NCBI GenBank assembly: GCA_964409675.1
Contig: CAYPEF010000006.1
Span: 1 to 40,330, forward strand
Length of the DNA: 40,330 bases
DNA from: CAYMDD01 sp964409675
GTDB taxonomy: Bacteria; Pseudomonadota; Alphaproteobacteria; Rickettsiales; SXRF01
Direction of reading: 5' to 3'
Under the pieces are notes generated by a model that saw only the letters and a program-made list of their open reading frames with translations, ran no database searches and was not told the DNA's origin. Below are positions 8,582 to 16,987 of the stretch, one piece after another. Both the position numbers and the translations under genes were made by a program. Position 1 is the stretch's first letter. The number at the start of each line of letters is the position of its first letter.

Positions 8582-8595
8582 CTGATTTATGTCAA
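8582..8595 (-). promoter_or_regulatory. FNR/FixK-like box upstream of the gene at 8469
   Basis: Read on the minus strand this is TTGAC-ATAA-ATCAG, close to the CRP/FNR-family consensus TTGA(T/C)-N4-(A/G)TCAA with the last base differing. It is 113 bases upstream of the start of the secreted protein at 7951-8469. One perfect FNR box occurs elsewhere in the window (22966-22979), which makes an FNR-type regulator likely in this organism. Confidence 0.35.
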
Positions 8596-8636
8596 GGATC
8601 AATAGTGAAAGCAATTGATAGGGCAAAAGCGCTTTT

Positions 8637-8670
8637 AAGCAAAACCGTCATCCTCTGAGAGGATGACGGT
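8637..8670 (-). terminator. Intrinsic terminator of the small membrane gene at 8702
   Basis: A perfect twelve-pair stem ACCGTCATCCTC / GAGGATGACGGT with a three-base loop. On the minus strand it is followed by TTTTGCTT. It starts 32 bases beyond the stop of the minus-strand gene at 8702-8911. Confidence 0.75.
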
Positions 8671-8701
8671 GCAACACCATTTTGCATGCATTTGCAATAT
8701 C

Positions 8702-8911
8702 TCATGAGCGTTTATGGAATATTCCAGCCATACCAAGCAGCGTGGCTACGCCTACACCGGCGGCAAACGCAATGCCGACGCTGGCCATCGGATGGCTGAC
8801 AATGCTTTCCTCGGCGTGTTCGCACGCATGGTTAGCCTGCTCTTTCAGGTGCGAGGCGCGGTTCTTAATCGTTGCAATGATTTTGCTGTCGCAGATTTCC
8901 TTATATGTCAT
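8702..8911 (-). CDS. Small DUF883/ElaB-like membrane-associated protein
   Basis: A 69-residue protein with GGAGG five bases upstream of the ATG. The N-terminal 40 residues form a charged amphipathic helix (IKNRASHLKEQANHACEHAEESI). A short P-x-A-S-V-G-I-A-F-A-A-G-V-G-V hydrophobic helix and a basic tail (HKRS) follow. The HP-x-x-S-x-x-x-A-x-x-x-G pattern is that of DUF883 (ElaB/YqjD) proteins, which are C-tail-anchored inner-membrane proteins that bind ribosomes in stationary phase in E. coli. It lies among several small envelope/stress genes and has its own terminator. Confidence 0.7.
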   Translation of the reverse strand: MTYKEICDSKIIATIKNRASHLKEQANHACEHAEESIVSHPMASVGIAFAAGVGVATLLGMAGIFHKRS

Positions 8912-9014
8912 GTTGTCCTCCGTAATACTATGACAAGGTTAAGCGTGCGCCGGATGCCGTAAGAACGCCATATGGAAGCCGGGGCATGCGGTAAGCTATT
9001 CGTAAATGGTTGAT

Positions 9015-9359
9015 TCACGCCAATATCCGTGAAGCCGAATAAATCAGCAGCGCAAATCCGAGCAGAATGGTTAATTCCTGGGCTAAAGCGAAAAGATAGG
9101 GAACGGTGCGTCCCATAAGGTCACGGTAAGCCATGCCTAATCCGCCCAGGGCAGCTAACAGCAGAACAATTAGCCCCTCCACCGGTCGTATGGTGGCGAC
9201 AACGGTGTAGAAGGTAAGCAAAATCATTCCCGTGGCCGTGGCGATATTATGCACAATCAGCAGACCGGTGGATGTCTGGCGCCTATACAGCAGCGAGTAA
9301 ACAACCATCATTCCAATGAGTGCTGTAAGGGCAAAGATGCCGATGGCGGTTAAAAGCAT
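9015..9359 (-). CDS. Four-helix integral membrane protein, unknown
   Basis: A 114-residue, strongly hydrophobic protein with four predicted transmembrane helices: residues ~2-24, 33-53, 60-80 and 90-110. Short polar loops contain YRRQTS and YRDLMGR. No recognisable family or catalytic residue. It is a single gene between the DUF883-like gene and the divergent secretin gene. The 264-bp spacer to the secretin holds promoters for both but nothing else I can identify. Confidence 0.55.
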   Translation of the reverse strand: MLLTAIGIFALTALIGMMVVYSLLYRRQTSTGLLIVHNIATATGMILLTFYTVVATIRPVEGLIVLLLAALGGLGMAYRDLMGRTVPYLFALAQELTILLGFALLIYSASRILA

Positions 9360-9623
9360 GAGGTACTACTCACATAATTAAAGTGATATGCGCAGGTTAT
9401 TTTGCATGGCGTAAGGATTCCATGAGATGCGGCGCCGGGGCAGGTAAAATACCTGATGGAATGAAGCGGTGAAGATGCAGCAAAGAATCCATGTGGCATT
9501 AGCGAAAATTTAACTCGCATCCTTTATGCAGAGAAGTTGCTGTACAGACATCGACAGGTTGCATTGACATCCTAAAAACGTGTATGTACTGACAATACTA
9601 TTCCAGTCATAGATAGGGCTTCT

Positions 9624-11531
9624 GTGAAAGCAGGTTTGAAAGTGTGGGTTGGGTGCATGGGCTTGCTCGCCATTGGCGGGTGCAACAGTCTGGCACCTGA
9701 TGTTTTCGATCCGAAATCACATAACGTGATCGACCCCGCAAAGAAACTCAAGCGCGAGGATTACCGCGCCATGCTTGATCCGAATGCGCCACCGAGTTCT
9801 GAAGCGGAAGGTGATTATTCCCGCTTTAAAACCAGCGTCAGCGCAGGGTCTGCCGAACCGCCTATTCCGGATATCGCGCCGATCCTTGCCACGCCGCAGG
9901 CGCCGAAGCTCGGCCAGACCAAGCTGGTATCGCTGGCCGTCACGGACGATGTGCCGCTGAAAGACGTTTTGCTCGAGCTGGCGCGGCTTGCTGATATCGA
10001 TATCGAAATCGACGCCGGCATTTCCGGCGGCATCGCCTTCCGCGCCAAAGAAAAGCCGTTTAATGAGGTGATTGAGCGTATTGCCGACCTTGCGGGCCTG
10101 CGCTACAGCATGAAGAATAACGTGCTGCGCGTGGAGCGGGATACCCCGTTTGTTGAAATTTATCCCATCGATTTCCTGAATCTGGAGCGCAGCACCCAGA
10201 GCACGGTCAATATCAGCACCAACGTGCTTTCCGGCGGCGGAAGCAGCTCCTCCAGCAGCTCTTCCAGTTCCTCCAGCTCTTCCAGTTCTTCCAGCGGCAG
10301 CAGTGGCGGGCTGAATACCGGCTCCACCTCCACCATCACCGCCAAAGCCGATAGCGATTTCTGGAAGCAGTTTGAAGACGGGGTGAAGCAGATACTAAGC
10401 TTCCAGCCGGCAAGCCGGGTCGCTCAGGCCAATATTCCTGCGCAGACTGCCATGCCGGCGGCAAATGCGGACGCTTCTGCATCTGCCTCGCCCGGCGCGG
10501 CTGCCGCAACACCAGCTTCCGGCGCATCGGCGTCGAGTGCATCTAACGCCACGGGGAGCAGTGCATCTAGTGGAGGCAGCGCATCTTTTTATATCCTGAA
10601 CAAGCAGGCATCCACGCTGACAGTTTCCGCCACTCAGAAGCAGCATGTCATGGTAAAGGAATTCCTGCGTAAAATGCAGGCCAATGCTTCCGCGCAGGTG
10701 CTGATTGAAGCTAAAATCGTTGAAGTTTCCCTCTCTCAACAGTTCCAAAGTGGTATCGATTGGGCAAGGCTCGGCAGTAGCAAAATCAACTCCGTGATCA
10801 AGTTCGGCTCGGTAACCGATGTTACCAACGCCGCCACGCTTAATGTTAATACCGGCAACGATCTGCAGGCGGCAGTGACGCTGGCGGAGGAGTTCGGCAC
10901 CACGCGCACGCTCTCCAGCCCGCGCCTGCATGCCATCAATAACCAGCAGGCGGTGCTGACCTTTGCCGAAAATCAAGTCTATTTCCAATTGAAGATCGAT
11001 AAGCAGACATCCACCGGCACCAGCACCACCACGGACACTACTGTTAATAGCGAAATCAAAACCGTGCCCATCGGTATTATCCTTGCCATGATGCCCTCCA
11101 TCAGCCTGGAAAATGATGAAGTTACCCTGAATGTGCGCCCGACGCTCTCACGTGTGACCGGTTTTGTTAACGACCCGGCGGTGGCCTATCTGGTGGCGCA
11201 GTCCGGCGGTGCGCTGACCAACATCGAGAGCAAGGTGCCGGTGGTGGAGGTGCGCGAGCTGGATTCCATCCTGAAGCTTAAAAGCGGCCAGGTGATGGTG
11301 ATCGGCGGGCTGATGGAAGATAAGTCGATCAACGGCGAAAACGGCATTCCGGGACTGGCGGAAGTGCCGGTCGTTGGCAACCTGTTTAAGGGAATCGACC
11401 GTCAGAACAATACGAAGGAACTGGTGATTTTCATCCGTGCCACTATCATTGACAGCCGCGGCAATGTTCCTGATGCTGACCGCGCCGTCTATCAGAAATT
11501 CACCCGCGATCCGCGTCCTATCGCATTCTGA
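9624..11531 (+). CDS. Outer-membrane secretin lipoprotein (MshL/PilQ/GspD superfamily)
   Basis: A 635-residue protein starting with GTG (a weak AGGG precedes it). It has a lipoprotein signal peptide with lipobox AIGGC. Next come an STN/secretin N domain (~110-190; VPLKDVLLELARLADIDIEI) and a low-complexity linker with about 20 consecutive serines (10234-10300) and an Ala/Ser-rich stretch. A second N-type domain lies at ~320-380 (STLTVSATQKQHVMVKEFL), and the secretin pore domain at ~400-620 ends with the signature VPVVGNLFKG and TKELVIFIRATII. It should form a multimeric outer-membrane channel. The lipobox and N-domain order are MshL-like, but no pilin, ATPase or other secretion genes are nearby. 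It is followed after 5 bases by an ABC-2-type permease gene, so the substrate is unclear. Confidence 0.88.
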   Translation: MKAGLKVWVGCMGLLAIGGCNSLAPDVFDPKSHNVIDPAKKLKREDYRAMLDPNAPPSSEAEGDYSRFKTSVSAGSAEPPIPDIAPILATPQAPKLGQTKLVSLAVTDDVPLKDVLLELARLADIDIEIDAGISGGIAFRAKEKPFNEVIERIADLAGLRYSMKNNVLRVERDTPFVEIYPIDFLNLERSTQSTVNISTNVLSGGGSSSSSSSSSSSSSSSSSSGSSGGLNTGSTSTITAKADSDFWKQFEDGVKQILSFQPASRVAQANIPAQTAMPAANADASASASPGAAAATPASGASASSASNATGSSASSGGSASFYILNKQASTLTVSATQKQHVMVKEFLRKMQANASAQVLIEAKIVEVSLSQQFQSGIDWARLGSSKINSVIKFGSVTDVTNAATLNVNTGNDLQAAVTLAEEFGTTRTLSSPRLHAINNQQAVLTFAENQVYFQLKIDKQTSTGTSTTTDTTVNSEIKTVPIGIILAMMPSISLENDEVTLNVRPTLSRVTGFVNDPAVAYLVAQSGGALTNIESKVPVVEVRELDSILKLKSGQVMVIGGLMEDKSINGENGIPGLAEVPVVGNLFKGIDRQNNTKELVIFIRATIIDSRGNVPDADRAVYQKFTRDPRPIAF

Positions 11532-11536
11532 GGCTT

Positions 11537-12295
11537 ATGTTACGTACCAACGTTCGCTATGTTCTGCTGTGTGCCCTGCGCGACAGGCTTTTTATCGGCC
11601 TGCTGATCGGCGTGGTTGCCGCTTCCATTCTCTCGGCCGTGCTTGGCAGCACCGCATTTCTGGAAGAGCGTGAAATGACACTCGCTTTTGCCGCTGAGAC
11701 CACGCGCATGGTGCTGGTGGTCGGGCTGATTGTGTTTGTCTGCTTCCATATCCGCTCCAGCTTCGATAGCCGCGAAATTGACGTCATGCTGTCGCGCCCC
11801 CTGTCGCGTGGGCAATTGGTGATCGATCACTGGCTGGGCTTTTCGCTGGTGTCCCTGTGCCTGGTATTGCCAACCTTGGGCGTCATGGCCCTGATAGGGA
11901 CGCTTAACCATACCGGCTTCATGTGGTGGAGCGTCAGCCTGCTGCTGGAAACCTGGTTCGTGGTGGCGCTGGCGCTGTTTGCTGCCTTGCTGCTAAAAAG
12001 CGCGGTAAGCGCGGTAATGGCGTCGCTCGGCTTTTATGTGCTGTCGCGGATTATGATTTACTTCATTATGACGGCGCATTCCACCATCAGCGCCGGCAAA
12101 TATCCGTTGATGCGCTTCGTGCTGGACGCCACTTCAATTGTCATGCCGCGCCTCGACCTGTTCGCCAAAAGTGAATGGCTGATATACGGCCTGAAAACAG
12201 GCCATGAATGGAGCCTGTTCCTGACGCAGGCGGCGATTTACATCCCGCTGTTGATCTGCGCCTCCATCATCGATTTCCGCCGCAAGCAGTTTTAA
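11537..12295 (+). CDS. ABC-2-type transporter permease
   Basis: A 252-residue membrane protein with six predicted helices. The N-terminus is cytoplasmic; the first helix is near 17-37, then 55-75, 105-125, 135-160, 165-185 and 225-245. A conserved-looking amphipathic segment EREMTLAFAAETTRM and a loop SREIDVMLSRPLSRGQL lie before and after the second helix. The latter (REI-x-x-M-L-S-(R/K)-P-(L/V)-S-R) is the typical cytoplasmic coupling stretch of ABC-2/NatB-like permeases. No ATPase partner is encoded within the window. It lies 5 bases after the secretin and 1 base before the next gene, so it is almost surely co-transcribed. Confidence 0.7.
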   Translation: MLRTNVRYVLLCALRDRLFIGLLIGVVAASILSAVLGSTAFLEEREMTLAFAAETTRMVLVVGLIVFVCFHIRSSFDSREIDVMLSRPLSRGQLVIDHWLGFSLVSLCLVLPTLGVMALIGTLNHTGFMWWSVSLLLETWFVVALALFAALLLKSAVSAVMASLGFYVLSRIMIYFIMTAHSTISAGKYPLMRFVLDATSIVMPRLDLFAKSEWLIYGLKTGHEWSLFLTQAAIYIPLLICASIIDFRRKQF

Positions 12296-12296
12296 T

Positions 12297-13010
12297 ATGT
12301 GTTTCCGCCGCTCGCATTCGCTGCATGCCTGCTTTGGAGTGCTGCTTGCTTTGCAGGCGCTTTACTGGTGGCATGCCAGACCCTACCAGCCCGATCTCTC
12401 AATCGTGCCGAACGTGCCGCGCGCCGAGGCGGTAAAAGCGATTTCCATGGGTGATGAGGAGTTCTATTTCCGCACCCTGGCGCTGATGCTGCAGAATGCC
12501 GGCGATACGTTCGGGCGCGCCACGCCCCTGAAGAATTATGATTTTACTCGCCTGCAACGCTGGTTTGGCCTACTGGACCAGTTGAATTCGCGCTCCAACA
12601 TGATTCCCGCCATGGCCGCTTATTATTATAGCCAGTCGCAGAACGAGGCGGATGCGCGCTATATTGTGGATTATCTCTATGCGCATGCCTCGCGCGACGT
12701 GGAGCATAAATGGTGGTGGCTGATCCAGGCGATTTATCTCTCCATGCATAAGCTGCACGATATGGAGCTGACGCTGAAAGTGGCGCAGCCGCTGCTGAAC
12801 GCTGATGTTCCCGCCTGGGCGCAGCAGATGCTGGCGGTAGTGTACGAAAAGCGCGGGGAAATGGGTGATGCGCTGCGCATCATGGAAACCATTAAAGAGC
12901 ACGCCAAGCAAATGACGGATGCCGATTTGAAATACATGAAGTACTTCATTGATGAGCGCATTAAGAAGCTGGATGATATAAATAAAAACAAGCAGAAGCC
13001 AGAAAACTAA
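12297..13010 (+). CDS. Membrane-anchored helical-repeat (TPR-like) protein
   Basis: A 237-residue protein. One N-terminal hydrophobic helix (residues ~10-25) is followed by a helical domain with paired aromatic/Ala helices resembling tetratricopeptide repeats: AAYYYSQSQNEADARYIVDYL, then HKWWWLIQAIYLSMHKL, then AQQMLAVVYEKRGEMGDAL. The C-terminal tail is lysine-rich. It follows the permease by one base and would share its transcript with it and the secretin. Proteins of this type commonly scaffold envelope complexes. A role with the secretin/permease pair is inferred from position only. Confidence 0.6.
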   Translation: MCFRRSHSLHACFGVLLALQALYWWHARPYQPDLSIVPNVPRAEAVKAISMGDEEFYFRTLALMLQNAGDTFGRATPLKNYDFTRLQRWFGLLDQLNSRSNMIPAMAAYYYSQSQNEADARYIVDYLYAHASRDVEHKWWWLIQAIYLSMHKLHDMELTLKVAQPLLNADVPAWAQQMLAVVYEKRGEMGDALRIMETIKEHAKQMTDADLKYMKYFIDERIKKLDDINKNKQKPEN

Positions 13011-13042
13011 ATCGCAGATAACTGAAATTTTACTAAATATTA

Positions 13043-14176
13043 ATGCAATGTCGTTATCCTGATGGCTACTCAGCGAGAACGGCTCCAGTGAACGAGATTC
13101 TTCTTACCATTACTCAGGCATTACAGCTGGTTGCACTGGCACCATGCATTTTTGTGATTGCCTTCCTGCTGTGCTCGGCGCGCAAGAATGGCGATAATGT
13201 GGTGCCGATTCTCTATTTTCTTAGTCTTGCTAATTACTTCATTATTCCCCTGCTTTCGATCTTCGGCTCTGAAGTGGAGAATGTATATGTCAAAGGCATG
13301 CTGCAACTGGCTGCTTCCACCAACGTGGCATTCAGCTTTTTACTGGTGATCCAGTTCTTACAGGGACGCATCCCGCCGCTGAAATACTGGCTGATTCTCA
13401 CCATTCCCCTGATCGGCGGCAGCCCGTTTATCTATGCCTCCACCTTTGCGACGGAAGTCTGCCTGGATGGCCAATCCTGCTACGCGGTGGAATCGCTGCG
13501 CACGCTGTATAATATTTTCGGCTCCGCACTGATATTCCTGATGCTGGTCCTTCAATTCTCCCGCAGCAGCGCCCGCATCGCTTTCGACGATGTGGACCGC
13601 ACGCACAAATACTGGCTGATCATTGCTCTGGTGTTGCTGAACCTAGTGCTGCTTATCATCGATCTGCTGCTGGTGGCCAGCCGCGTGTCGCCTGATAACG
13701 CGCTTTTCTCGCTGACGCTGCTGCGCATCGCCTTCATCTACCTGGTGCTGACTTCCATCTTCCGCGTGTTTTACGATTTATTCGATATCGAATTGATGGG
13801 GGAGACCAAGAGCGTCGGGCGCAATCCCGAACTCGATAAGCAGATGATCGAGCGCATTCATGCCCTGCTTGGCCGCGACCATATTTACCGCCAGATGGGA
13901 CTGAGCCGCGAAAGCTTGGCCAAACAGCTGAATATCTCGGAACAGCAGGTATCGCGCATCGTCAATACCTATTTCGGCAAGAACTTCAATGAGCTGATCA
14001 ATGAACACCGCATCCGCGAAGCCAAGGACCGTCTGCTCACCGAGGATACGCAGGTGACCGTGATTGCGTTCGACGTGGGCTTCAGCTCCATCGCCTCCTT
14101 CAACCGTGTTTTCCGTGAAATGGTAGGGTCTTCACCAACGGAATTCAGGAATTTCCACAAGAATAGTCCCAGATAA
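13043..14176 (+). CDS. AraC-family regulator with seven-helix membrane N-terminus
   Basis: A 377-residue protein (or 362 if the GTG at 13088 is the start; neither has a clear ribosome binding site). Residues ~20-245 are hydrophobic with seven predicted helices. Residues ~280-375 are an AraC-type double HTH: SRESLAKQLNISEQQVSRIVN is the first helix-turn-helix and VTVIAFDVGFSSIASFNRVF the second, containing the AraC signature (GF-x-S-x-x-x-F-x-R-x-F) and ending SPTEFR. It should sense a signal within the inner membrane and bind DNA directly, as known for membrane-bound AraC regulators. It lies 32 bases after the TPR-like gene and may regulate the secretin operon. Confidence 0.85.
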   Translation: MQCRYPDGYSARTAPVNEILLTITQALQLVALAPCIFVIAFLLCSARKNGDNVVPILYFLSLANYFIIPLLSIFGSEVENVYVKGMLQLAASTNVAFSFLLVIQFLQGRIPPLKYWLILTIPLIGGSPFIYASTFATEVCLDGQSCYAVESLRTLYNIFGSALIFLMLVLQFSRSSARIAFDDVDRTHKYWLIIALVLLNLVLLIIDLLLVASRVSPDNALFSLTLLRIAFIYLVLTSIFRVFYDLFDIELMGETKSVGRNPELDKQMIERIHALLGRDHIYRQMGLSRESLAKQLNISEQQVSRIVNTYFGKNFNELINEHRIREAKDRLLTEDTQVTVIAFDVGFSSIASFNRVFREMVGSSPTEFRNFHKNSPR

Positions 14177-14200
14177 CCAGCCTAAGCAATATCCGCTACG

Positions 14201-16360
14201 CTATTGCTTCGGATAGCGGTATTCCACATCTCCGCTGCCGGAGAGTTTTTCCCAGAAGGATGCGCCAAGCTCGAAATCTTCGTCACCCTTCTGATTGCCG
14301 CGAATCGGCTTGCGCTGTGCGGTAGCCGCAGGTGCGGAGGATTCATGCCGCCAGGGCAGCAAGCCTTGCAGGGTGAAGCCGCGGCTTGCCACCGGAATAT
14401 CATGCGCGGGCGTGCCGGCCAGTGCCGGCTGCATATAATCGTGCCAGATGGAGGCGGGCAGGGAACCGCCGGTGACTTTCTTCATCGGCGTGGCATCGTC
14501 ATTGCCGACCCAGACGCCAGTGGCGAGCTCCGGCGTGAAGCCGATGAACCAGGCGTCTTTATAATCGGAGGTAGTTCCGGTTTTGCCCGCCACATCGCGC
14601 CCGATGCGGGCGGCCTTGCCAGTGCCGTCAGTGACCACATGCATCAGCATGTCATCCATCATCCCTACCGTTTCCTGCGAAAGCTCCGCCGCGCGCGAAG
14701 GCTCCCGGCGCTGGTAGAGCGGCTTGCCGTCCGAAGTCTTGATCAGCAAAATGCCATAAGGCTGCACGGAGAGGCCCTGCGCCGCCAGATGCGCATAGGC
14801 GGTGGTCAGTTCCATCAAGGAGAGCTCGTTGCTTCCCAGAGCAATGCTGGGGTCGGGGCGCAGTTCGGAGGTAATCCCCAGGCGCTCGGCCATCTGGATC
14901 ACGTTATTGCGCCCGAAGCGTTCCGAGAGCGACACCGCCACGGTGTTGATAGACTGCGCCAGCGCCTCGCGCATGCTCATCTCGCCCTGGTAGCCGTTTT
15001 TATAATTCTGCGGCTGCCATTTGCCGATGCGGATAGGGCGATCCTCCACCGCGCTGTCGGGGGACATGCCATTTTCTAGAGCCGTCAGGTAAACGAACAG
15101 CTTGAAGGCCGAGCCGGGCTGGCGCTTGCCCTGCACGGCGCGGTTGTATTGGCTCTCGCCATAGGAGCGCCCGCCGATCAGCGCCCGCACCGCGCCGTCC
15201 GGTTGCATAGAGACCAGCGCCGCCTGGCTTGCGTTCATCGCTTCGCCTTTTTTATCCATCACTCCGGCAATGGCATGCTCGGCGGCCAGCTGCAATTGCG
15301 GGCTTAAGGTGGTGGTGACTTCCAGATCAGCATTGACGTTGCCGATCAGGTCTGGGATCTGGTCCACCACCCAATCGGTGAAGTACATGGTGCTGCGCGC
15401 GCCTTCATTGCGGCGCGACATCAGGCTTTTCAGTTCCGCCGTGCCCTGCGCCAGCTGCTTGTCGTCGAGATAGCCGGCGTCCTGCATGTTGATCAGCACC
15501 TGCTCGGCGCGCTTGCGGGCGAGGGTGGCGTTGCCGGTGGGGGCGTAGCGCGAGGGGGCTTTGAGCAGGCCGGTGATGAGGGCGGATTCACTGAGCGTCA
15601 GATTGCGCGCCGATTTGCCGAAATAGCGGTGCGCCGCCGCATCCACCCCGTACGTGCCCGCGCCGAGATAGACGCGGTTCAGGTAAATGGTGATAATGTC
15701 GTTCTTGCTGAAGCGGCTTTCCAGCTTGAAGGCGAGCAGCGCCTCACGCAATTTGCGCATAAGCGTGCGGTCGGGGCTGAGAAACACGTTTTTCGCCAGT
15801 TGCTGGGTGATGGTGCTGCCGCCCTGCACCAGCCGGTGGGCGCGGAAATTGGTATAGATGGCGCGCGCCAGCCCCAGCGGGTCGATGCCGAAATGATGGT
15901 AGAAATTGCGGTCTTCGGTGGCTAGCAATGAGTCGATCAGCGGCTTGGGCAGGTCGCGGTAGGCGATATATTCGCCGTACACATCGCCGTAGGAGCCGAT
16001 GATCTCGCCGTTTTCCGCGCGCACCACGATGCTCGGGGTTTTTGTGACGCGGTTCAAATCGTCAATTGAGGGCAGGGTAAGCCACAGCCAGGCGAAGAAC
16101 AGCGCTAAGGCAATCCCGGCATACATGACTGGTTTGCGCAGACGCTGCCATAACCAGCCAAACAATGCCCTTATCCGCCCGCCCTTGCGCCGCTTGCGGC
16201 GCGGACGCGCTGAAGCGCCGCGCCGGTATGCCGGTGCGCTGACACTCCGGCCCGAATCCAGCTTGGGTGCGCTGCGGCGCGCGGATGCGCGGCGTTTTTT
16301 GCGAAACAGGCGTTTCAGAAGGCGTTTGAGGAAGCGCTTGAGCTTGCGGGTGATCGGCAT
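14201..16360 (-). CDS. mrcA: Penicillin-binding protein 1A (bifunctional class A PBP)
   Basis: A 719-residue inner-membrane peptidoglycan synthase. The first ~75 residues are cytoplasmic and extremely rich in Arg and Lys. A transmembrane helix follows (~76-96), then the GT51 glycosyltransferase domain with the catalytic ATEDRNFYHHFGID and GGSTITQQLAKN motifs. The transpeptidase domain has its serine in S417-A-F-K420, the SxN motif SIN in AQSINTVAVSL, and KTGT in AGKTGTTSDYKDAW. All three penicillin-binding motifs are intact. It ends 24 bases from the convergent AraC gene. The alkaline N-terminus is longer than in E. coli PBP1A. Confidence 0.95.
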   Translation of the reverse strand: MPITRKLKRFLKRLLKRLFRKKRRASARRSAPKLDSGRSVSAPAYRRGASARPRRKRRKGGRIRALFGWLWQRLRKPVMYAGIALALFFAWLWLTLPSIDDLNRVTKTPSIVVRAENGEIIGSYGDVYGEYIAYRDLPKPLIDSLLATEDRNFYHHFGIDPLGLARAIYTNFRAHRLVQGGSTITQQLAKNVFLSPDRTLMRKLREALLAFKLESRFSKNDIITIYLNRVYLGAGTYGVDAAAHRYFGKSARNLTLSESALITGLLKAPSRYAPTGNATLARKRAEQVLINMQDAGYLDDKQLAQGTAELKSLMSRRNEGARSTMYFTDWVVDQIPDLIGNVNADLEVTTTLSPQLQLAAEHAIAGVMDKKGEAMNASQAALVSMQPDGAVRALIGGRSYGESQYNRAVQGKRQPGSAFKLFVYLTALENGMSPDSAVEDRPIRIGKWQPQNYKNGYQGEMSMREALAQSINTVAVSLSERFGRNNVIQMAERLGITSELRPDPSIALGSNELSLMELTTAYAHLAAQGLSVQPYGILLIKTSDGKPLYQRREPSRAAELSQETVGMMDDMLMHVVTDGTGKAARIGRDVAGKTGTTSDYKDAWFIGFTPELATGVWVGNDDATPMKKVTGGSLPASIWHDYMQPALAGTPAHDIPVASRGFTLQGLLPWRHESSAPAATAQRKPIRGNQKGDEDFELGASFWEKLSGSGDVEYRYPKQ

Positions 16361-16366
16361 GAAGAA

Positions 16367-16564
16367 CTATGATTCCGGTTTCTTGTTAAGCACATAGCGC
16401 AGCTTGCGCACGGCCAGCGCCCGTAAATCCGCCGGCGCGGCATTGGCCGGCCCCATGATGCTTGCTTCGGTATGGGTAACGGGATCAATGGCGGTCACCT
16501 TCACCTGCCCGCCGATTTGCGTGAATTCAAGGATAATATCGCTGCCTGTGTTCCTGCCGCCCAT
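16367..16564 (-). CDS. Small conserved alphaproteobacterial protein upstream of mrcA
   Basis: A 65-residue protein with a compact beta-beta-alpha look: IILEFTQIGGQVKVTAIDPVT, then TEASIMGPANA, then PADLRALAVRKLRYVLNKK. Short proteins of this shape (VKVTAID-x-x-TG-x-E-(V/A)-x-I-x-GP ending in A-x-RKLRYVL) occur in many alphaproteobacteria; I believe this is the family called DUF6898. It is read in the same direction as mrcA with 6 bases between them, so it is probably co-transcribed with it. No function known to me. Confidence 0.65.
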   Translation of the reverse strand: MGGRNTGSDIILEFTQIGGQVKVTAIDPVTHTEASIMGPANAAPADLRALAVRKLRYVLNKKPES

Positions 16565-16625
16565 GCGTGCGTTTATACACCCGTTTGCATGAACCAGGCA
16601 ATGATTGCAAATGAAAAGCCTGTAA

Positions 16626-16940
16626 TTATAGCGGCGGCTGTTTCCGGGCCTTGGCCTTGCTTTCCTTGCGCAACGGGCGTGATACCGGGCAGATTTCCTG
16701 CAAAAACCCGTTGAGCGTATTCACCAGGTTATTTTCCACCAGGCTGTAATGGATAAACTGGCCTTTTTTCTCGCCCGCGATCAGTCCGGCATTCTCCAGG
16801 ATGCTTAAATGCTTGGACAGGGACGGCTTGGAAATATCGAACCGCTTGGCGATTTCGCCTGCCGTCATGCCCGACGCCGAGAGATAAGCCAGAATCTTGC
16901 GGCGCGTGGTGGAGGATAGTGCTTCAAAAACCTTTTCCAT
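16626..16940 (-). CDS. ArsR/SdpR-family transcriptional repressor
   Basis: A 104-residue winged-helix protein. Residues 1-85 are a classic ArsR fold: FEALSSTTRRKILAYLS, TAGEIAKRFDISKPSLSKHL (recognition helix with S-x-P-S-(V/L)-S-x-HL) and LENAGLIAGEKKGQFIHY (wing). No CxC metal site is present in the recognition helix. It is therefore closer to SdpR-like regulators of membrane proteins than to metal sensors. The divergent gene at 17072 is a membrane protein, and the intergenic region holds several perfect inverted repeats, so autoregulation and control of that operon are likely. Confidence 0.88.
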   Translation of the reverse strand: MEKVFEALSSTTRRKILAYLSASGMTAGEIAKRFDISKPSLSKHLSILENAGLIAGEKKGQFIHYSLVENNLVNTLNGFLQEICPVSRPLRKESKAKARKQPPL

Positions 16941-16987
16941 CAGTATCTTCCAGTCGAATCATAAAAATATAATTAGCTTATTGACTA

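Noticed and set aside
10160..10345. Glu/Leu repeat protein on the minus strand
   Set aside because: It is the complement of the poly-serine tract of the secretin.
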